This document shows positions 1 to 6,969 of a stretch of 9,665 nt of DNA, one piece after another. Both the position numbers and the translations under genes were made by a program. The stretch is from assembly GCA_937980625.1 (NCBI GenBank), contig CALJPJ010000225.1, positions 1 through 9,665 of the forward strand, read 5' to 3'. The notes beneath the pieces were generated by a model, which searched no databases, had not been told where the DNA came from, and saw only the letters and a list, made by a program, of their open reading frames with translations. The stretch comes from an uncultured Bdellovibrionales bacterium. Lineage in GTDB: Bacteria > Bdellovibrionota > Bdellovibrionia > Bdellovibrionales > UBA1609. Each line of letters opens with the position of its first letter. Position 1 is the first letter of the stretch.

Positions 1-817
1 TAATAGTTCTTTTTTGTACATTTGGTTGCCAACTTAAATATGTGGCCCACTTAATAGGTGTCAAGGGGCTGGTCAAAAATAAGTGGCTGTACTTTAAGGG
101 AGGTGGTGTTTTTAGGTTTAAATTGTAATTATTTATTTTATTTAATAGGCGAGTAACAGACTGCTTATTTTCCAGCCAATCAGAGGCGATTTTATCTGCC
201 TTGTATAAAGTGCTAGGGGGGTGAAACAAGCAAAGGTAAAAATAAATAAGTGGAGAAATCAAATAAGTAAAAAAGTTAGCTTTTTTCTTAAGGGGAGTGT
301 TTTTAACACCAGATAGAAAGCGAAATAACTCATCAAGTGTTTGCGTAGCTATAAAAGCAAAATTAATAAATAAACTAGAAATAGTATAGCAAATAGAGTT
401 TTTATTTTTAATTTGGGCAACAAGTAGAGCAGCCAAGGTATTTATTTCTTTTTCAGATAAGCGGTCAAGTAGCTTCGTAAAGACAACGATAGCTTGCTTG
501 TTTTTATTGGACCCAAAAGTAAAAGCCTGGTCTAAGGGCTTGTTGCTAATGTATATTTTAGGCTCCTTTACATTCGCAATTTGGCTAAACTTGTAAACAG
601 ACTTAGTAAAGTTATAAGGGTTTTGTTTAGGTAGAACTTCCATATCAAAACATTTGATGAGCTTGTTTTCAAAAAAGAAATGACTGTAGGTGATAACGCC
701 AAGCAACAACATGCAAGAAGCAACAGCCACAACAGGGCCCATTAAAAAAAATATAATACTTGATGTTAATAGGTATGTAATAATAAGCCCAACAGTAGGG
801 CGACTTAGAGTGTTCAT
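1..817 (-). CDS. HtpX/M48-like membrane protein lacking the zinc-binding residues (3' end outside window)
   Basis: An open frame of 272 codons starts at an ATG (817-815, minus strand) and runs off the left edge without a stop. I translated it by hand. It has two adjacent hydrophobic segments near the N-terminus (about 8-26 and 28-49) and two more at about 141-158 and 181-199, the topology of HtpX. Residues 96-102 (DQAFTFG) match the HtpX NAFATG motif. Residues 110-140 match the strand-helix that normally carries HExxH, ending in IKNKN where HtpX has HIxNxD. The motif itself reads L131-L132-V-A-Q135. The third ligand, the Glu of the ExxAD motif, is Leu204 in LYKAD, and the His of the THPP motif is Ser250 in TSPL. 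Fold membership is therefore likely but metallopeptidase activity is not. No good Shine-Dalgarno precedes the ATG; an in-frame TTG at 853 is a weaker alternative start. It is divergent from the bat operon. A role as an inactive regulator or adaptor in membrane quality control is inference. Confidence 0.82.
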   Translation of the reverse strand, partial: MNTLSRPTVGLIITYLLTSSIIFFLMGPVVAVASCMLLLGVITYSHFFFENKLIKCFDMEVLPKQNPYNFTKSVYKFSQIANVKEPKIYISNKPLDQAFTFGSNKNKQAIVVFTKLLDRLSEKEINTLAALLVAQIKNKNSICYTISSLFINFAFIATQTLDELFRFLSGVKNTPLKKKANFFTYLISPLIYFYLCLFHPPSTLYKADKIASDWLENKQSVTRLLNKINNYNLNLKTPPPLKYSHLFLTSPLTPIKWATYLSWQPNVQKRTI

Positions 818-952
818 GTAAATTTTGTAACATAACAACGGCAGCTGAAACAAGAGTAATGACTAATTTTATAAGCTATCAGATAAAAATTTTCACTAAT
901 CAATCAAGGGCCTAACAGGCTTCTGACAATTGTTACTTTTGACTCGACCTTA

Positions 953-967
953 CAACCATAATGGTTG
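953..967. promoter_or_regulatory. Perfect inverted repeat, candidate operator
   Basis: The sequence CAACCAT-A-ATGGTTG is a perfect palindrome with 7-bp arms around one central base. It lies in the divergent intergenic region, and its right arm overlaps the first three bases of the proposed -35 box of the operon promoter. Its placement fits a dimeric repressor site, and it could also affect the leftward gene. No T-run follows, so it is not a terminator. The binding protein is unknown. Confidence 0.4.
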
Positions 968-992
968 CCAGAATTTTTCTATTTAGTAGAAT
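965..992 (+). promoter_or_regulatory. Putative sigma70-type promoter of the moxR-bat operon
   Basis: The -35 candidate TTGCCA (965-970) and the -10 candidate TAGAAT (987-992) each match the consensus at 5 of 6 positions, with a 16-bp spacer. Transcription would begin near 999, giving a leader of about 60 nt before the moxR ATG. It is the best-placed promoter I see upstream of the operon. In AT-rich DNA such matches arise by chance, so confidence is moderate. Confidence 0.45.
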
Positions 993-1062
993 ATACAATC
1001 TATGTAACTCTTCAATTTTAAATATGAAGTAACAATTTATTAAGAAGCACTCCGGGAGAAAT

Positions 1063-2055
1063 ATGGCAAATATAGATTTAATGGCCTTAAATGAAGCAGT
1101 GAAAATTGAAAGTCAGTTTGTAGATAAGACTTTAAAAGAGGTGTCTAAGCATATTGTTGGACAAAAAGAAATGCTAGAGGGCATCTTAATGGGGTTGTTA
1201 ACCGGTGGACATGTTTTACTTGAAGGGGTTCCTGGGCTAGCTAAAACTTTAACTATTTCTGCTGTATCTAAGTCAGTGTCATTAGACTTTCAAAGAATTC
1301 AATTTACTCCAGATTTATTACCTACTGATTTGATAGGAACTTTAGTTTTCAACCCTAAAAGTGGTGAATTTACACCTAAAAAAGGGCCTGTATTTACTAA
1401 TATTGTTTTGGCAGATGAAATTAACCGTGCACCCGCTAAAGTACAAAGTGCACTGTTGGAAGCAATGGCTGAGAAGCAAGTTACAATTGGTGATACCACT
1501 TATAAGTTAGATAAGCCGTTTTTAGTTTTAGCCACTCAGAACCCATTAGAGCAAGAGGGAACATACCCTCTGCCAGAGGCTCAGTTAGATCGTTTTATGT
1601 TTAAGCTTATGGTGACTTACCCCCAAAAAGATGAAGAGTTAGAAATTTTAAATAAAATGTCTGTAGATACGTTACCTGAAATTGAAGAAGTCATTTCAAG
1701 AGATGAACTAGTCAAAGTGAGAAATCTTGTGGATAAATTATACGTAGATGAAAAAATTAAAAATTATATTGTTGATATTGTTATGGCCACAAGAAAACCA
1801 ACAGATTATGGTTTGGGTAATTTAGAAAATCTTTTGAGTGTTGGCGGGTCTCCAAGAGCCACAATTAACTTAACAAAGGCTGCTAAGGCCCATGCCTTTA
1901 TTCGCGGGCGAGGTTATGTCACTGCTGATGATGTAAAGTCAATTGCTTATCATGTTTTGCGACATAGACTCGTATTAACCTATGAAGCTGAAGCTGAAAA
2001 TATTACGAGTGAAGAAATGATTAAAGATATTTTAAATGCAATAGAGGTGTCTTAG
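1063..2055 (+). CDS. moxR: MoxR-family AAA+ ATPase
   Basis: This is a cytoplasmic AAA+ ATPase of the MoxR family, 330 aa, the usual length. Motifs in order: Walker A GVPGLAKT (55-62), Walker B VLADEINR (115-122, D118 and E119), sensor 1 ATQNP (157-161), the arginine-finger segment PEAQLDRF (171-178) and sensor 2 GGSPRA (261-266). The C-terminal lid (about 210-330) is all helical. All nucleotide-handling residues are present, so it should be active. The ATG is preceded by GGGAG at 1054-1058, a 4-nt spacing. Family knowledge: MoxR proteins act as chaperone-like motors on VWA-domain partners encoded beside them, often for metal-cofactor insertion or complex assembly. Here the partners would be the DUF58 protein, BatA and BatB. 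It is the first gene of the operon and ends 2 nt before the next start. The specific substrate cannot be read from the sequence. Confidence 0.96.
   Translation: MANIDLMALNEAVKIESQFVDKTLKEVSKHIVGQKEMLEGILMGLLTGGHVLLEGVPGLAKTLTISAVSKSVSLDFQRIQFTPDLLPTDLIGTLVFNPKSGEFTPKKGPVFTNIVLADEINRAPAKVQSALLEAMAEKQVTIGDTTYKLDKPFLVLATQNPLEQEGTYPLPEAQLDRFMFKLMVTYPQKDEELEILNKMSVDTLPEIEEVISRDELVKVRNLVDKLYVDEKIKNYIVDIVMATRKPTDYGLGNLENLLSVGGSPRATINLTKAAKAHAFIRGRGYVTADDVKSIAYHVLRHRLVLTYEAEAENITSEEMIKDILNAIEVS
2043..2049 (+). promoter_or_regulatory. Ribosome binding site fixing the TTG start of the DUF58 gene
   Basis: AGAGGTG lies inside the last codons of moxR, 8 nt before the TTG at 2058. No ATG or GTG in that frame gives a full DUF58 N-terminus, so this site supports the TTG start. 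Confidence 0.6.
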
Positions 2056-2057
2056 AG

Positions 2058-2936
2058 TTGTCTTTACCTCCTGAGATTCTAAAAAAAGTTAAATTACTTG
2101 AGATAGCTACGAGAAAGTTAGTGAATAATACTTTTTCTGGTGAATATCATTCGGCCTTTAAAGGGCAAGGGATGACTTTTTCAGAGTTTAGAGAGTACGT
2201 TCCTGGCGATGACGTGAGGTCAATATCTTGGCCTGTTACTGCCAGAACCGGTAAGCCTTATATTAAAGTTTTTGATGAAGAACGCGAGTTAACATTAATG
2301 CTTTGTGTAGATATCAGTGGGTCAACTGATTTTGGTACGGGAAAGTACTTTAAAGGTGAAATCATGGCTCATTTAGCTGCGTTAATTAGTTTTAGTGCAG
2401 TTAAAAATAATGACCCTGTTGGTTTGTTATTATTTTCTGATCAAGTTGAGCACTTTGTGCCACCTAAAAAGGGCCGAGGGCATGTGCTTCGAATATTACG
2501 TGATTTATATTACTACAAGCCTCAATCTCGTAAAACTAATATTGCAAGTGCTGTAGAGTATTTACAAGGAGTCCTAAAAAAAAGAGCTAATGTTTTTGTT
2601 TTTAGTGATTTTATGGGGGACTTAAATTTTGATAAGCCTTTACGCATGATTGGAAAAAAACATGATACAGTTGCAGTTTGTATTAAAGATCAGTTAGAGA
2701 AAAAAATTCCCTCTTTAGGTCTCATTGAATTTGAAGATGCTGAAACTGGTGAAAGGTTTTTGACCGACACATCATCATTATTTTTTCAGAAAAAAATGAA
2801 AGAAATTTTGTCTGAAGATAGCTCAAAAATAAATAATATTTTAAAAAAAGCTCAAGTTGATTGTATAGAAATTATTGATCAAGAAGATATAGTTGGCCCA
2901 CTCATTGGTTTCTTTAAAAGGAGAAATCGAGGATGA
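2058..2936 (+). CDS. DUF58 domain protein with VWA-like MIDAS
   Basis: This 292-aa DUF58 protein is the usual second gene after moxR. The DUF58 signature spans residues 28-77, with the SGEYHSAFKGQG stretch, FREYVPGDD (44-52) and ISWPVTARTGKPYIKVF following it. A VWA-like domain follows with a complete metal-ion-dependent adhesion site: DISGS (D85, S87, S89), T160 in RKTNIA, and D184 in FSDF. No signal peptide or membrane segment is visible, so it is predicted to be cytoplasmic, where it could contact MoxR directly. The start is TTG, supported by the AGAGGTG site at 2043-2049 and by the N-terminal LPPEILKKVKLLEI stretch typical of the family. It is separated from moxR by 2 nt and its TGA overlaps the next ATG (ATGA, 4-nt overlap), so translation is probably coupled. 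Its molecular role as a MoxR client or adaptor is inferred from family and context. Confidence 0.93.
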   Translation: MSLPPEILKKVKLLEIATRKLVNNTFSGEYHSAFKGQGMTFSEFREYVPGDDVRSISWPVTARTGKPYIKVFDEERELTLMLCVDISGSTDFGTGKYFKGEIMAHLAALISFSAVKNNDPVGLLLFSDQVEHFVPPKKGRGHVLRILRDLYYYKPQSRKTNIASAVEYLQGVLKKRANVFVFSDFMGDLNFDKPLRMIGKKHDTVAVCIKDQLEKKIPSLGLIEFEDAETGERFLTDTSSLFFQKKMKEILSEDSSKINNILKKAQVDCIEIIDQEDIVGPLIGFFKRRNRG

Positions 2937-3931
2937 GTGATGAGGCTAAAAATGAAATATCTACTGAAGAACAAGTAGAAACCAAAGTAAAATGGACTTG
3001 TGAGATACCAACAATCACAAAAGAAAAGCCATGGACAGTGGGGCACCGGCATACACTAAGTTGTCGTGGGGACTCAACTGCACAACTTGCAGAGCCGATT
3101 AAAATTATAGTTAAATTACCAGCTCCTCAAAAGTCAAATGCTCAGTTGCCAAAAGAAGGAAAAGCCGTTGAACCACAAGAGGATCCAACAAAAGATTTCG
3201 CCCTTAAAATATTAGAGACTAAAAATATTGATGATGATAGTGGAGATTTTGTTGTTACTTCCTATAAGCCGAATAAATATAATAATATTGAAATTATTCT
3301 TGAGGGTGCAAAGGGTGAGCAAATATTTGTAGAGCCTATGAGCTGGCAAGTCACCTCAGTTTTAACACAGCAAAATAAAAACGGGTTCGGACCGACTTCG
3401 CCATTAGTTTTAGAGATGCCTTGGTTTTACTGGTTAGGTATTATTGCAGCAATTTTTGTAATTTTACTTTTGTTAGGTAGCAAATTATTTTTTTATTTGA
3501 AGTGGAAGGAGCAAACTCGAAAAATAGAGTCTTTTTCAACAGCTTTAAGTCCGACCAATCAATTTTATAAAGATGTTAGGTCTTTAAATAGTGACTATAA
3601 AGGCGATGCTGAAAATAGTGTCAGCGAAACACATGCTAAAGAATATTGGCAGAAACTAGAAGAGCAGTTTAAATTGTATTTAGTAAGAGAATTTAAAGTT
3701 CCAGCTTATCAATTGAAAAATTCTTTGATAGTGAAAAAAATTAAAAAGAAAAACTCTCATATTTGGAATGTACGTTTAGAAGGTAAGTTAAATAGGATTC
3801 TGGCAGAATTTGAAAAGGGAAACAACATTAAGGACACAATTAAAGTTGGCGAGCTCAAACAAATGGAAAAACTTTGCCAAGAATTTATAGAGTTAATTAA
3901 AAAAAATAGTAAAGTAGGGAGAGTTAAGTAA
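2933..3931 (+). CDS. Single-pass membrane protein in the DUF4381 position, BatD-like architecture
   Basis: I do not recognise this 332-aa protein as a named family with certainty. It has no N-terminal signal peptide (MSDEAKNEIS, acidic). Residues 20-160 look like a beta-rich domain, with Cys23 and Cys44 able to pair if it is outside the cytoplasm. One strong transmembrane segment (about 164-188) is followed by LKWK. A charged helical tail follows (about 190-332), in which AKEYWQKLEEQFKLYL resembles the YW...L..YL pattern of DUF4381 or BatD cytoplasmic tails. The positive-inside rule places the tail in the cytoplasm and the N-terminal domain in the periplasm. The ATG overlaps the DUF58 stop (ATGA), with AAAGGAG at 2917-2923 as ribosome site. 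In gammaproteobacterial moxR operons a DUF4381 membrane protein occupies this slot between DUF58 and the VWA genes. Its likely role is linking the cytoplasmic MoxR/DUF58 side to the periplasmic Bat proteins, which is inference. Confidence 0.85.
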   Translation: MSDEAKNEISTEEQVETKVKWTCEIPTITKEKPWTVGHRHTLSCRGDSTAQLAEPIKIIVKLPAPQKSNAQLPKEGKAVEPQEDPTKDFALKILETKNIDDDSGDFVVTSYKPNKYNNIEIILEGAKGEQIFVEPMSWQVTSVLTQQNKNGFGPTSPLVLEMPWFYWLGIIAAIFVILLLLGSKLFFYLKWKEQTRKIESFSTALSPTNQFYKDVRSLNSDYKGDAENSVSETHAKEYWQKLEEQFKLYLVREFKVPAYQLKNSLIVKKIKKKNSHIWNVRLEGKLNRILAEFEKGNNIKDTIKVGELKQMEKLCQEFIELIKKNSKVGRVK

Positions 3932-4935
3932 TGCGTTGGCACTCGACCTGGGCTTTTTCTTTTTTATTGATTTTACTTATTGTAGCTTTACTCTATTTTT
4001 TTCAAAGAAAGTCAAAAACTGCAAGCTTAGTATTTAGTAATATTGATAATTTAAAAAAAGTGGCTAAAGGAGTTAGAGCTCATCTTTCTAAGTTGCCATT
4101 GATATTGCGGTTGTTGTCATTACTTTTTGTTGTTCTAGCTTTAGCTAGGCCACAAGAGTCTGACACTAAAGTGAACAAGAATGTTGAAGGTATAGATATT
4201 GTCATTGCTCTGGATGTTTCAGACAGTATGTTGATTGAAGATATGAAGCCTTCGAATCGCTTAGAAAGCTCTAAGGAAACCATAAGACAATTTATTGATG
4301 GAAGGACATCTGATAAAATTGGTTTAGTCGTTTTTTCAGGGGAGTCATATACTCGCGTCCCACTGACTTTAGATTACTCTTTACTTAAAAAAAGTTTAGC
4401 TCAAGTTCAAACGACAAGAAATATTAAGATGGGTACAGCTATAGGAGTTGCACTTGCCAACTCGGTAGCTAGAATTAAAGATTCCACAGCTAAAAGTAGG
4501 GTGATTATATTTTTGACAGATGGTGAAAATAATAGCGGTACCATTGACCCTATTACAGCTTTAGATATTGCAAAAGGTTATAGTGTTAAGATTTATTCAA
4601 TAGGCATGGGTGTTGATGGGCAAGCTCAACTGCCATATTATATCAATGCTCCTGGTGGTCGCAAAATTAAAAGATATCGACCTATGCATAGTAAAGTGAA
4701 TGAAGAATTGCTGACCAAGCTTGCGGAGGAAACTGGCGGTAAGTTTTATAGAGCTACCACAACAAAAGGTTTAGAGAGTGTTTTTGAAGATATTAACTCG
4801 CTTGAAAAAACTAAAATTGAGACGAGCTCTTTCACGAGATATACCGAGCATTATTCAAAATTTTTGTGGATAGCTTTTCTTTTGTATTTAGTTTCAATAA
4901 TTATTGAAACTTTTATGTTAAGGAGGTTTCCTTAA
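3931..4935 (+). CDS. batA: BatA, membrane-anchored VWA protein
   Basis: This 334-aa protein has the BatA/BatB layout: two N-terminal transmembrane segments (about 5-24 and 56-73, the second ending in the family hallmark LALARPQ at 69-75), a VWA domain (about 88-290) and a C-terminal transmembrane segment (about 311-329). The metal-ion-dependent adhesion site is complete: DVSDS (D95, S97, S99), T169 in MGTA and D197 in LTDGEN. By topology the VWA domain lies between the second and third membrane segments. The ATG overlaps the preceding stop by one base (TAATG), with AGGGAGAG at 3916-3923 as ribosome site. It is the first of two adjacent VWA paralogues and is called BatA from order. Family knowledge: BatA/BatB pairs with BatC-E were linked to aerotolerance in Bacteroides, while studies elsewhere point to envelope or oxidative stress. 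The ligand held by the MIDAS is unknown. Confidence 0.93.
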   Translation: MRWHSTWAFSFLLILLIVALLYFFQRKSKTASLVFSNIDNLKKVAKGVRAHLSKLPLILRLLSLLFVVLALARPQESDTKVNKNVEGIDIVIALDVSDSMLIEDMKPSNRLESSKETIRQFIDGRTSDKIGLVVFSGESYTRVPLTLDYSLLKKSLAQVQTTRNIKMGTAIGVALANSVARIKDSTAKSRVIIFLTDGENNSGTIDPITALDIAKGYSVKIYSIGMGVDGQAQLPYYINAPGGRKIKRYRPMHSKVNEELLTKLAEETGGKFYRATTTKGLESVFEDINSLEKTKIETSSFTRYTEHYSKFLWIAFLLYLVSIIIETFMLRRFP

Positions 4936-5999
4936 TGATAGCTAAGTTTGCCCATCCAGTCTATTTAAACTATATATGGATGCTTATAATATTTTTCTTT
5001 TTGATTTCTTTTTATTTAAGTAAAAAATCTAAAAAAATTAAAAACATACTAGGTGATGTAACATTTAGTTTTTTAACTCAAAATGTATCTAAGCGAGGAA
5101 AGAAAACTAAACATACTTTAAAGTTTTTTGTTTTAGTATTTATTGTTTTAGCTTTGGCCCGACCACAATCAGGTGAAAAGAAAACTAATATTAAAAGTGA
5201 AGGTATTGAACTGATGATATTGTTTGATGTCTCGCGAAGTATGTTAGCTGAAGATATCCGACCATCAAGAATGGAGATGGCAAAAAAAGAAGTTATGCGT
5301 TTTATTAAAAAAAGTGGTCCCAATAAAGTAGGGATTTTAGCCTTTGCGGGAACTGGCGTTTTACTTTCACCGATGACTACAGATAAATCAGCTATTAATA
5401 TGTACCTAGACTCTTTGACTATTGATGCTGTTAGTACTCAAGGTACTGAATTTAAATCTGCTTTAAGTGCTGCTCATGAAGCATTTAAAAGAGGTGGTGC
5501 CGAATCTGAGGATAGTGTTGTGACTCGAGCTATTATTCTTGTTTCTGATGGCGAAGATAACGAGCCAGGAGCTTTAAAAGCAGCTGAAAAACTAGTTGAT
5601 GAAGGAGTGCATATTTTTGCCTTGGGTTTTGGCACTGAAGACGGTGGTAAAATACCGATTAAAGATCGCTACGGGAACACAAAAACTTTTTATAAAGATA
5701 AATCAGGAGCAGTTGTTGTTACAAAAACTAAGGGGACTATCTTAAAAGAATTAGCAAAGAGTGGTGGTGGAAGTTTTTATCCTGTAGACTATGGTAATGG
5801 AGCTGTTGAAGCCTTGGTGCAAGATTTAAAAAAGTTAGAACAATCTGAATTTGAAACAGCAGATTTAACTCAATATGATGAGAATTTTCAAATATTTTTA
5901 ATTATAGCTTTAATATTAGCCTTCATAGAAATATTGGTAAGTGAGAGAAAGAAAATGGGAAGATTATGGCGAGGAAGATTTGAAGTTAATAAAAATTAA
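4935..5999 (+). CDS. batB: BatB, membrane-anchored VWA protein
   Basis: This is a 354-aa paralogue of the preceding gene. It has transmembrane segments at about 12-29, 62-76 and 318-335, the LALARPQ hallmark at 72-78, and a VWA domain with an intact metal-ion site: DVSRS (D98, S100, S102), T171 in QGTEF and D205 in VSDGED. The stretch IPIKDRYGNTKTFYKDKSG (240-258) after the core sheet matches the loop where BatB-like proteins carry (P)LPxxDxxGN motifs. A basic tail after the third membrane segment (RKKMGRLWRGRF) should be cytoplasmic. AGGAGG at 4921-4926, the strongest ribosome site in the window, lies 8 nt before the ATG, which overlaps the batA stop by one base. In some relatives the TPR protein is fused to this VWA protein; here it is separate and overlaps by about 20 nt. 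It is expected to act with BatA as a paired membrane complex (inference). Confidence 0.93.
   Translation: MIAKFAHPVYLNYIWMLIIFFFLISFYLSKKSKKIKNILGDVTFSFLTQNVSKRGKKTKHTLKFFVLVFIVLALARPQSGEKKTNIKSEGIELMILFDVSRSMLAEDIRPSRMEMAKKEVMRFIKKSGPNKVGILAFAGTGVLLSPMTTDKSAINMYLDSLTIDAVSTQGTEFKSALSAAHEAFKRGGAESEDSVVTRAIILVSDGEDNEPGALKAAEKLVDEGVHIFALGFGTEDGGKIPIKDRYGNTKTFYKDKSGAVVVTKTKGTILKELAKSGGGSFYPVDYGNGAVEALVQDLKKLEQSEFETADLTQYDENFQIFLIIALILAFIEILVSERKKMGRLWRGRFEVNKN
5971..5975 (+). promoter_or_regulatory. Ribosome binding site deciding the batC start
   Basis: GAGGA lies 4 nt before the TTG at 5980, the same spacing as at moxR. The upstream in-frame GTG at 5941 has no such site and would bury the signal peptide behind 13 charged residues, so the TTG is preferred. 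Confidence 0.5.
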
Positions 6000-6969
6000 A
6001 ATTTTATTTTTAGTACTTTTGTTATTTACTTCTGTAGGGCTTGCTTCAGACTTAACTGATAGTATTAAACTCAATAATGAAGCTGTAGAAATGCTAGATG
6101 AGGCTTTAAAGTTAAGACGTCAGACAGCAGAAGAACGCATAGATAGTCAGACTAATGAGTTGAATAAAAAGCTTGAGGATTTGCAAAACGTTAAAGAAAA
6201 ACTTGAACAAGTAAATCAGAGTGAAACTATTTTTGGAAAGCTATGGGCCCTAGTTTTTGGAGGAACAAGTTCGTCCAAGGCGAATGATAAAAGTAAGAAA
6301 GATAAAGATGCGAAGAAGGAAAGTGAGGAGTCTTCGGATTTAAAACCGGGTGAATTTATTGCCGAGCAAAGTAAAGAAGAAAAAGAATCGGGAGCAAATA
6401 AAGTTGATGATAGTTTGGTTTATGAGGCACATAAAAAAATATTAAAAGCGACACTTAAAAGTTCAGGGAAAGCCGAAGTAAGAATGAATTTAGGTTTAAC
6501 TTTTGAGTTGAGCGGTGAGTTAGAAAATGCATTTAAAGCCTATAATATGGCCGAACTGGCAACTAAACAAAACCCAAGCTTAGAGTTTATTGCTAAATAT
6601 AATAAGGCAAGAATATTGGCTGCTCAGAAAAAAATTCCAGAAGCTATTGCGCAATACCAGTCTGCTTTAGATATGAACCCTGAGTCATTAGAAATAAAAA
6701 CTAATATAGAATTACTTATGCAACAGCAGCAAGGTGGCGGTAAAGGTGGCAAAGATAAAAAAGATAAAGAAGGTGATGGGGAAGGTGAGGAACCTAAGCC
6801 GGATAGCCCTGTTAAAGAAAATCCTAAAAATAGTGATTATAAATCACAAAATTTGTCAAAAAAAGATGTAGAAAAGATTTTAGAGGAATTAAAGAATCAA
6901 GAGCAGAATATTAGAGAAAAGGAGTATAATAAAGGTGTTAAAGAAAAGTCGAGAGACAAAGATTGGTAA
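5980..6969 (+). CDS. batC: BatC, secreted TPR protein
   Basis: From the TTG at 5980 this is a 329-aa protein with a clean signal peptide (MKLIKIKILFLVLLLF, cleavage likely after the Ala of SVGLA at residue 22), so it is probably periplasmic. A longer form from GTG 5941 (342 aa) is possible but less likely. After the signal comes a charged, probably coiled-coil stretch (about 42-79), a Ser/Lys-rich linker (about 96-135), a TPR region (about 157-245, with NLGLTFELSGELENAFKAY and PEAIAQYQSALDMNPES) and a Gly/Lys/Asp/Glu low-complexity segment (about 248-275). The C-terminus holds KDVEKILEELKNQE and the terminal DKDW, which I regard as typical of BatC proteins. TPRs are protein-protein scaffolds; the expected partners are BatA, BatB and BatD. 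The gene overlaps the end of batB by 20 nt, and its own end overlaps batD by 35 nt. Confidence 0.88.
   Translation: MKLIKIKILFLVLLLFTSVGLASDLTDSIKLNNEAVEMLDEALKLRRQTAEERIDSQTNELNKKLEDLQNVKEKLEQVNQSETIFGKLWALVFGGTSSSKANDKSKKDKDAKKESEESSDLKPGEFIAEQSKEEKESGANKVDDSLVYEAHKKILKATLKSSGKAEVRMNLGLTFELSGELENAFKAYNMAELATKQNPSLEFIAKYNKARILAAQKKIPEAIAQYQSALDMNPESLEIKTNIELLMQQQQGGGKGGKDKKDKEGDGEGEEPKPDSPVKENPKNSDYKSQNLSKKDVEKILEELKNQEQNIREKEYNKGVKEKSRDKDW
6918..6924 (+). promoter_or_regulatory. Ribosome binding site of batD
   Basis: AAAGGAG within the batC coding end lies 10 nt before the GTG at 6935. It supports that GTG, which gives a full signal peptide; no ATG in this frame lies before the signal sequence. 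Confidence 0.55.

Noticed and set aside
269..286. AAAAAAG-TTAG-CTTTTTT hairpin with a T-run, terminator-like
   Set aside because: It lies inside the HtpX-like reading frame, encodes a KKKANFF stretch there, and its stem is nearly all A-T, so it is too weak and badly placed.
868..873. TATAAA (minus strand) as -10 box for the HtpX-like gene
   Set aside because: Position is suitable but no acceptable -35 lies 16-18 bp upstream, and the region is AT-rich, so I do not list it as a promoter.
1024..1032. Tiny leader frame ATG AAG TAA before moxR
   Set aside because: Only two codons and no ribosome site; expected by chance in AT-rich sequence.
1299..1499. Minus-strand open frame of 66 codons inside moxR
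   Set aside because: It lies wholly inside a well-supported AAA+ gene over its conserved Walker B region, with no family features; it is a shadow frame.
2576..2583. Run of eight A inside the DUF58 gene as a slippage or frameshift site
   Set aside because: The frame reads through with conserved VWA sequence on both sides, and such runs are common in this AT-rich DNA.
3757..3942. Minus-strand open frame across the gene 3/batA junction
   Set aside because: Shadow of two well-supported genes; no ribosome site or recognisable protein.
4080..4283. Minus-strand open frame inside batA
   Set aside because: Antisense to the LARPQ and MIDAS region of a real gene; the similar antisense frame at 5078-5323 in batB simply reflects the paralogy of the sense genes.
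5078..5323. Minus-strand open frame inside batB
   Set aside because: Antisense shadow of the conserved N-terminal and MIDAS region; see the batA counterpart.
5941..5979. GTG at 5941 as the batC start
   Set aside because: No ribosome site precedes it, and it adds 13 charged residues ahead of a clean signal peptide; TTG 5980 is better supported, though not proven.
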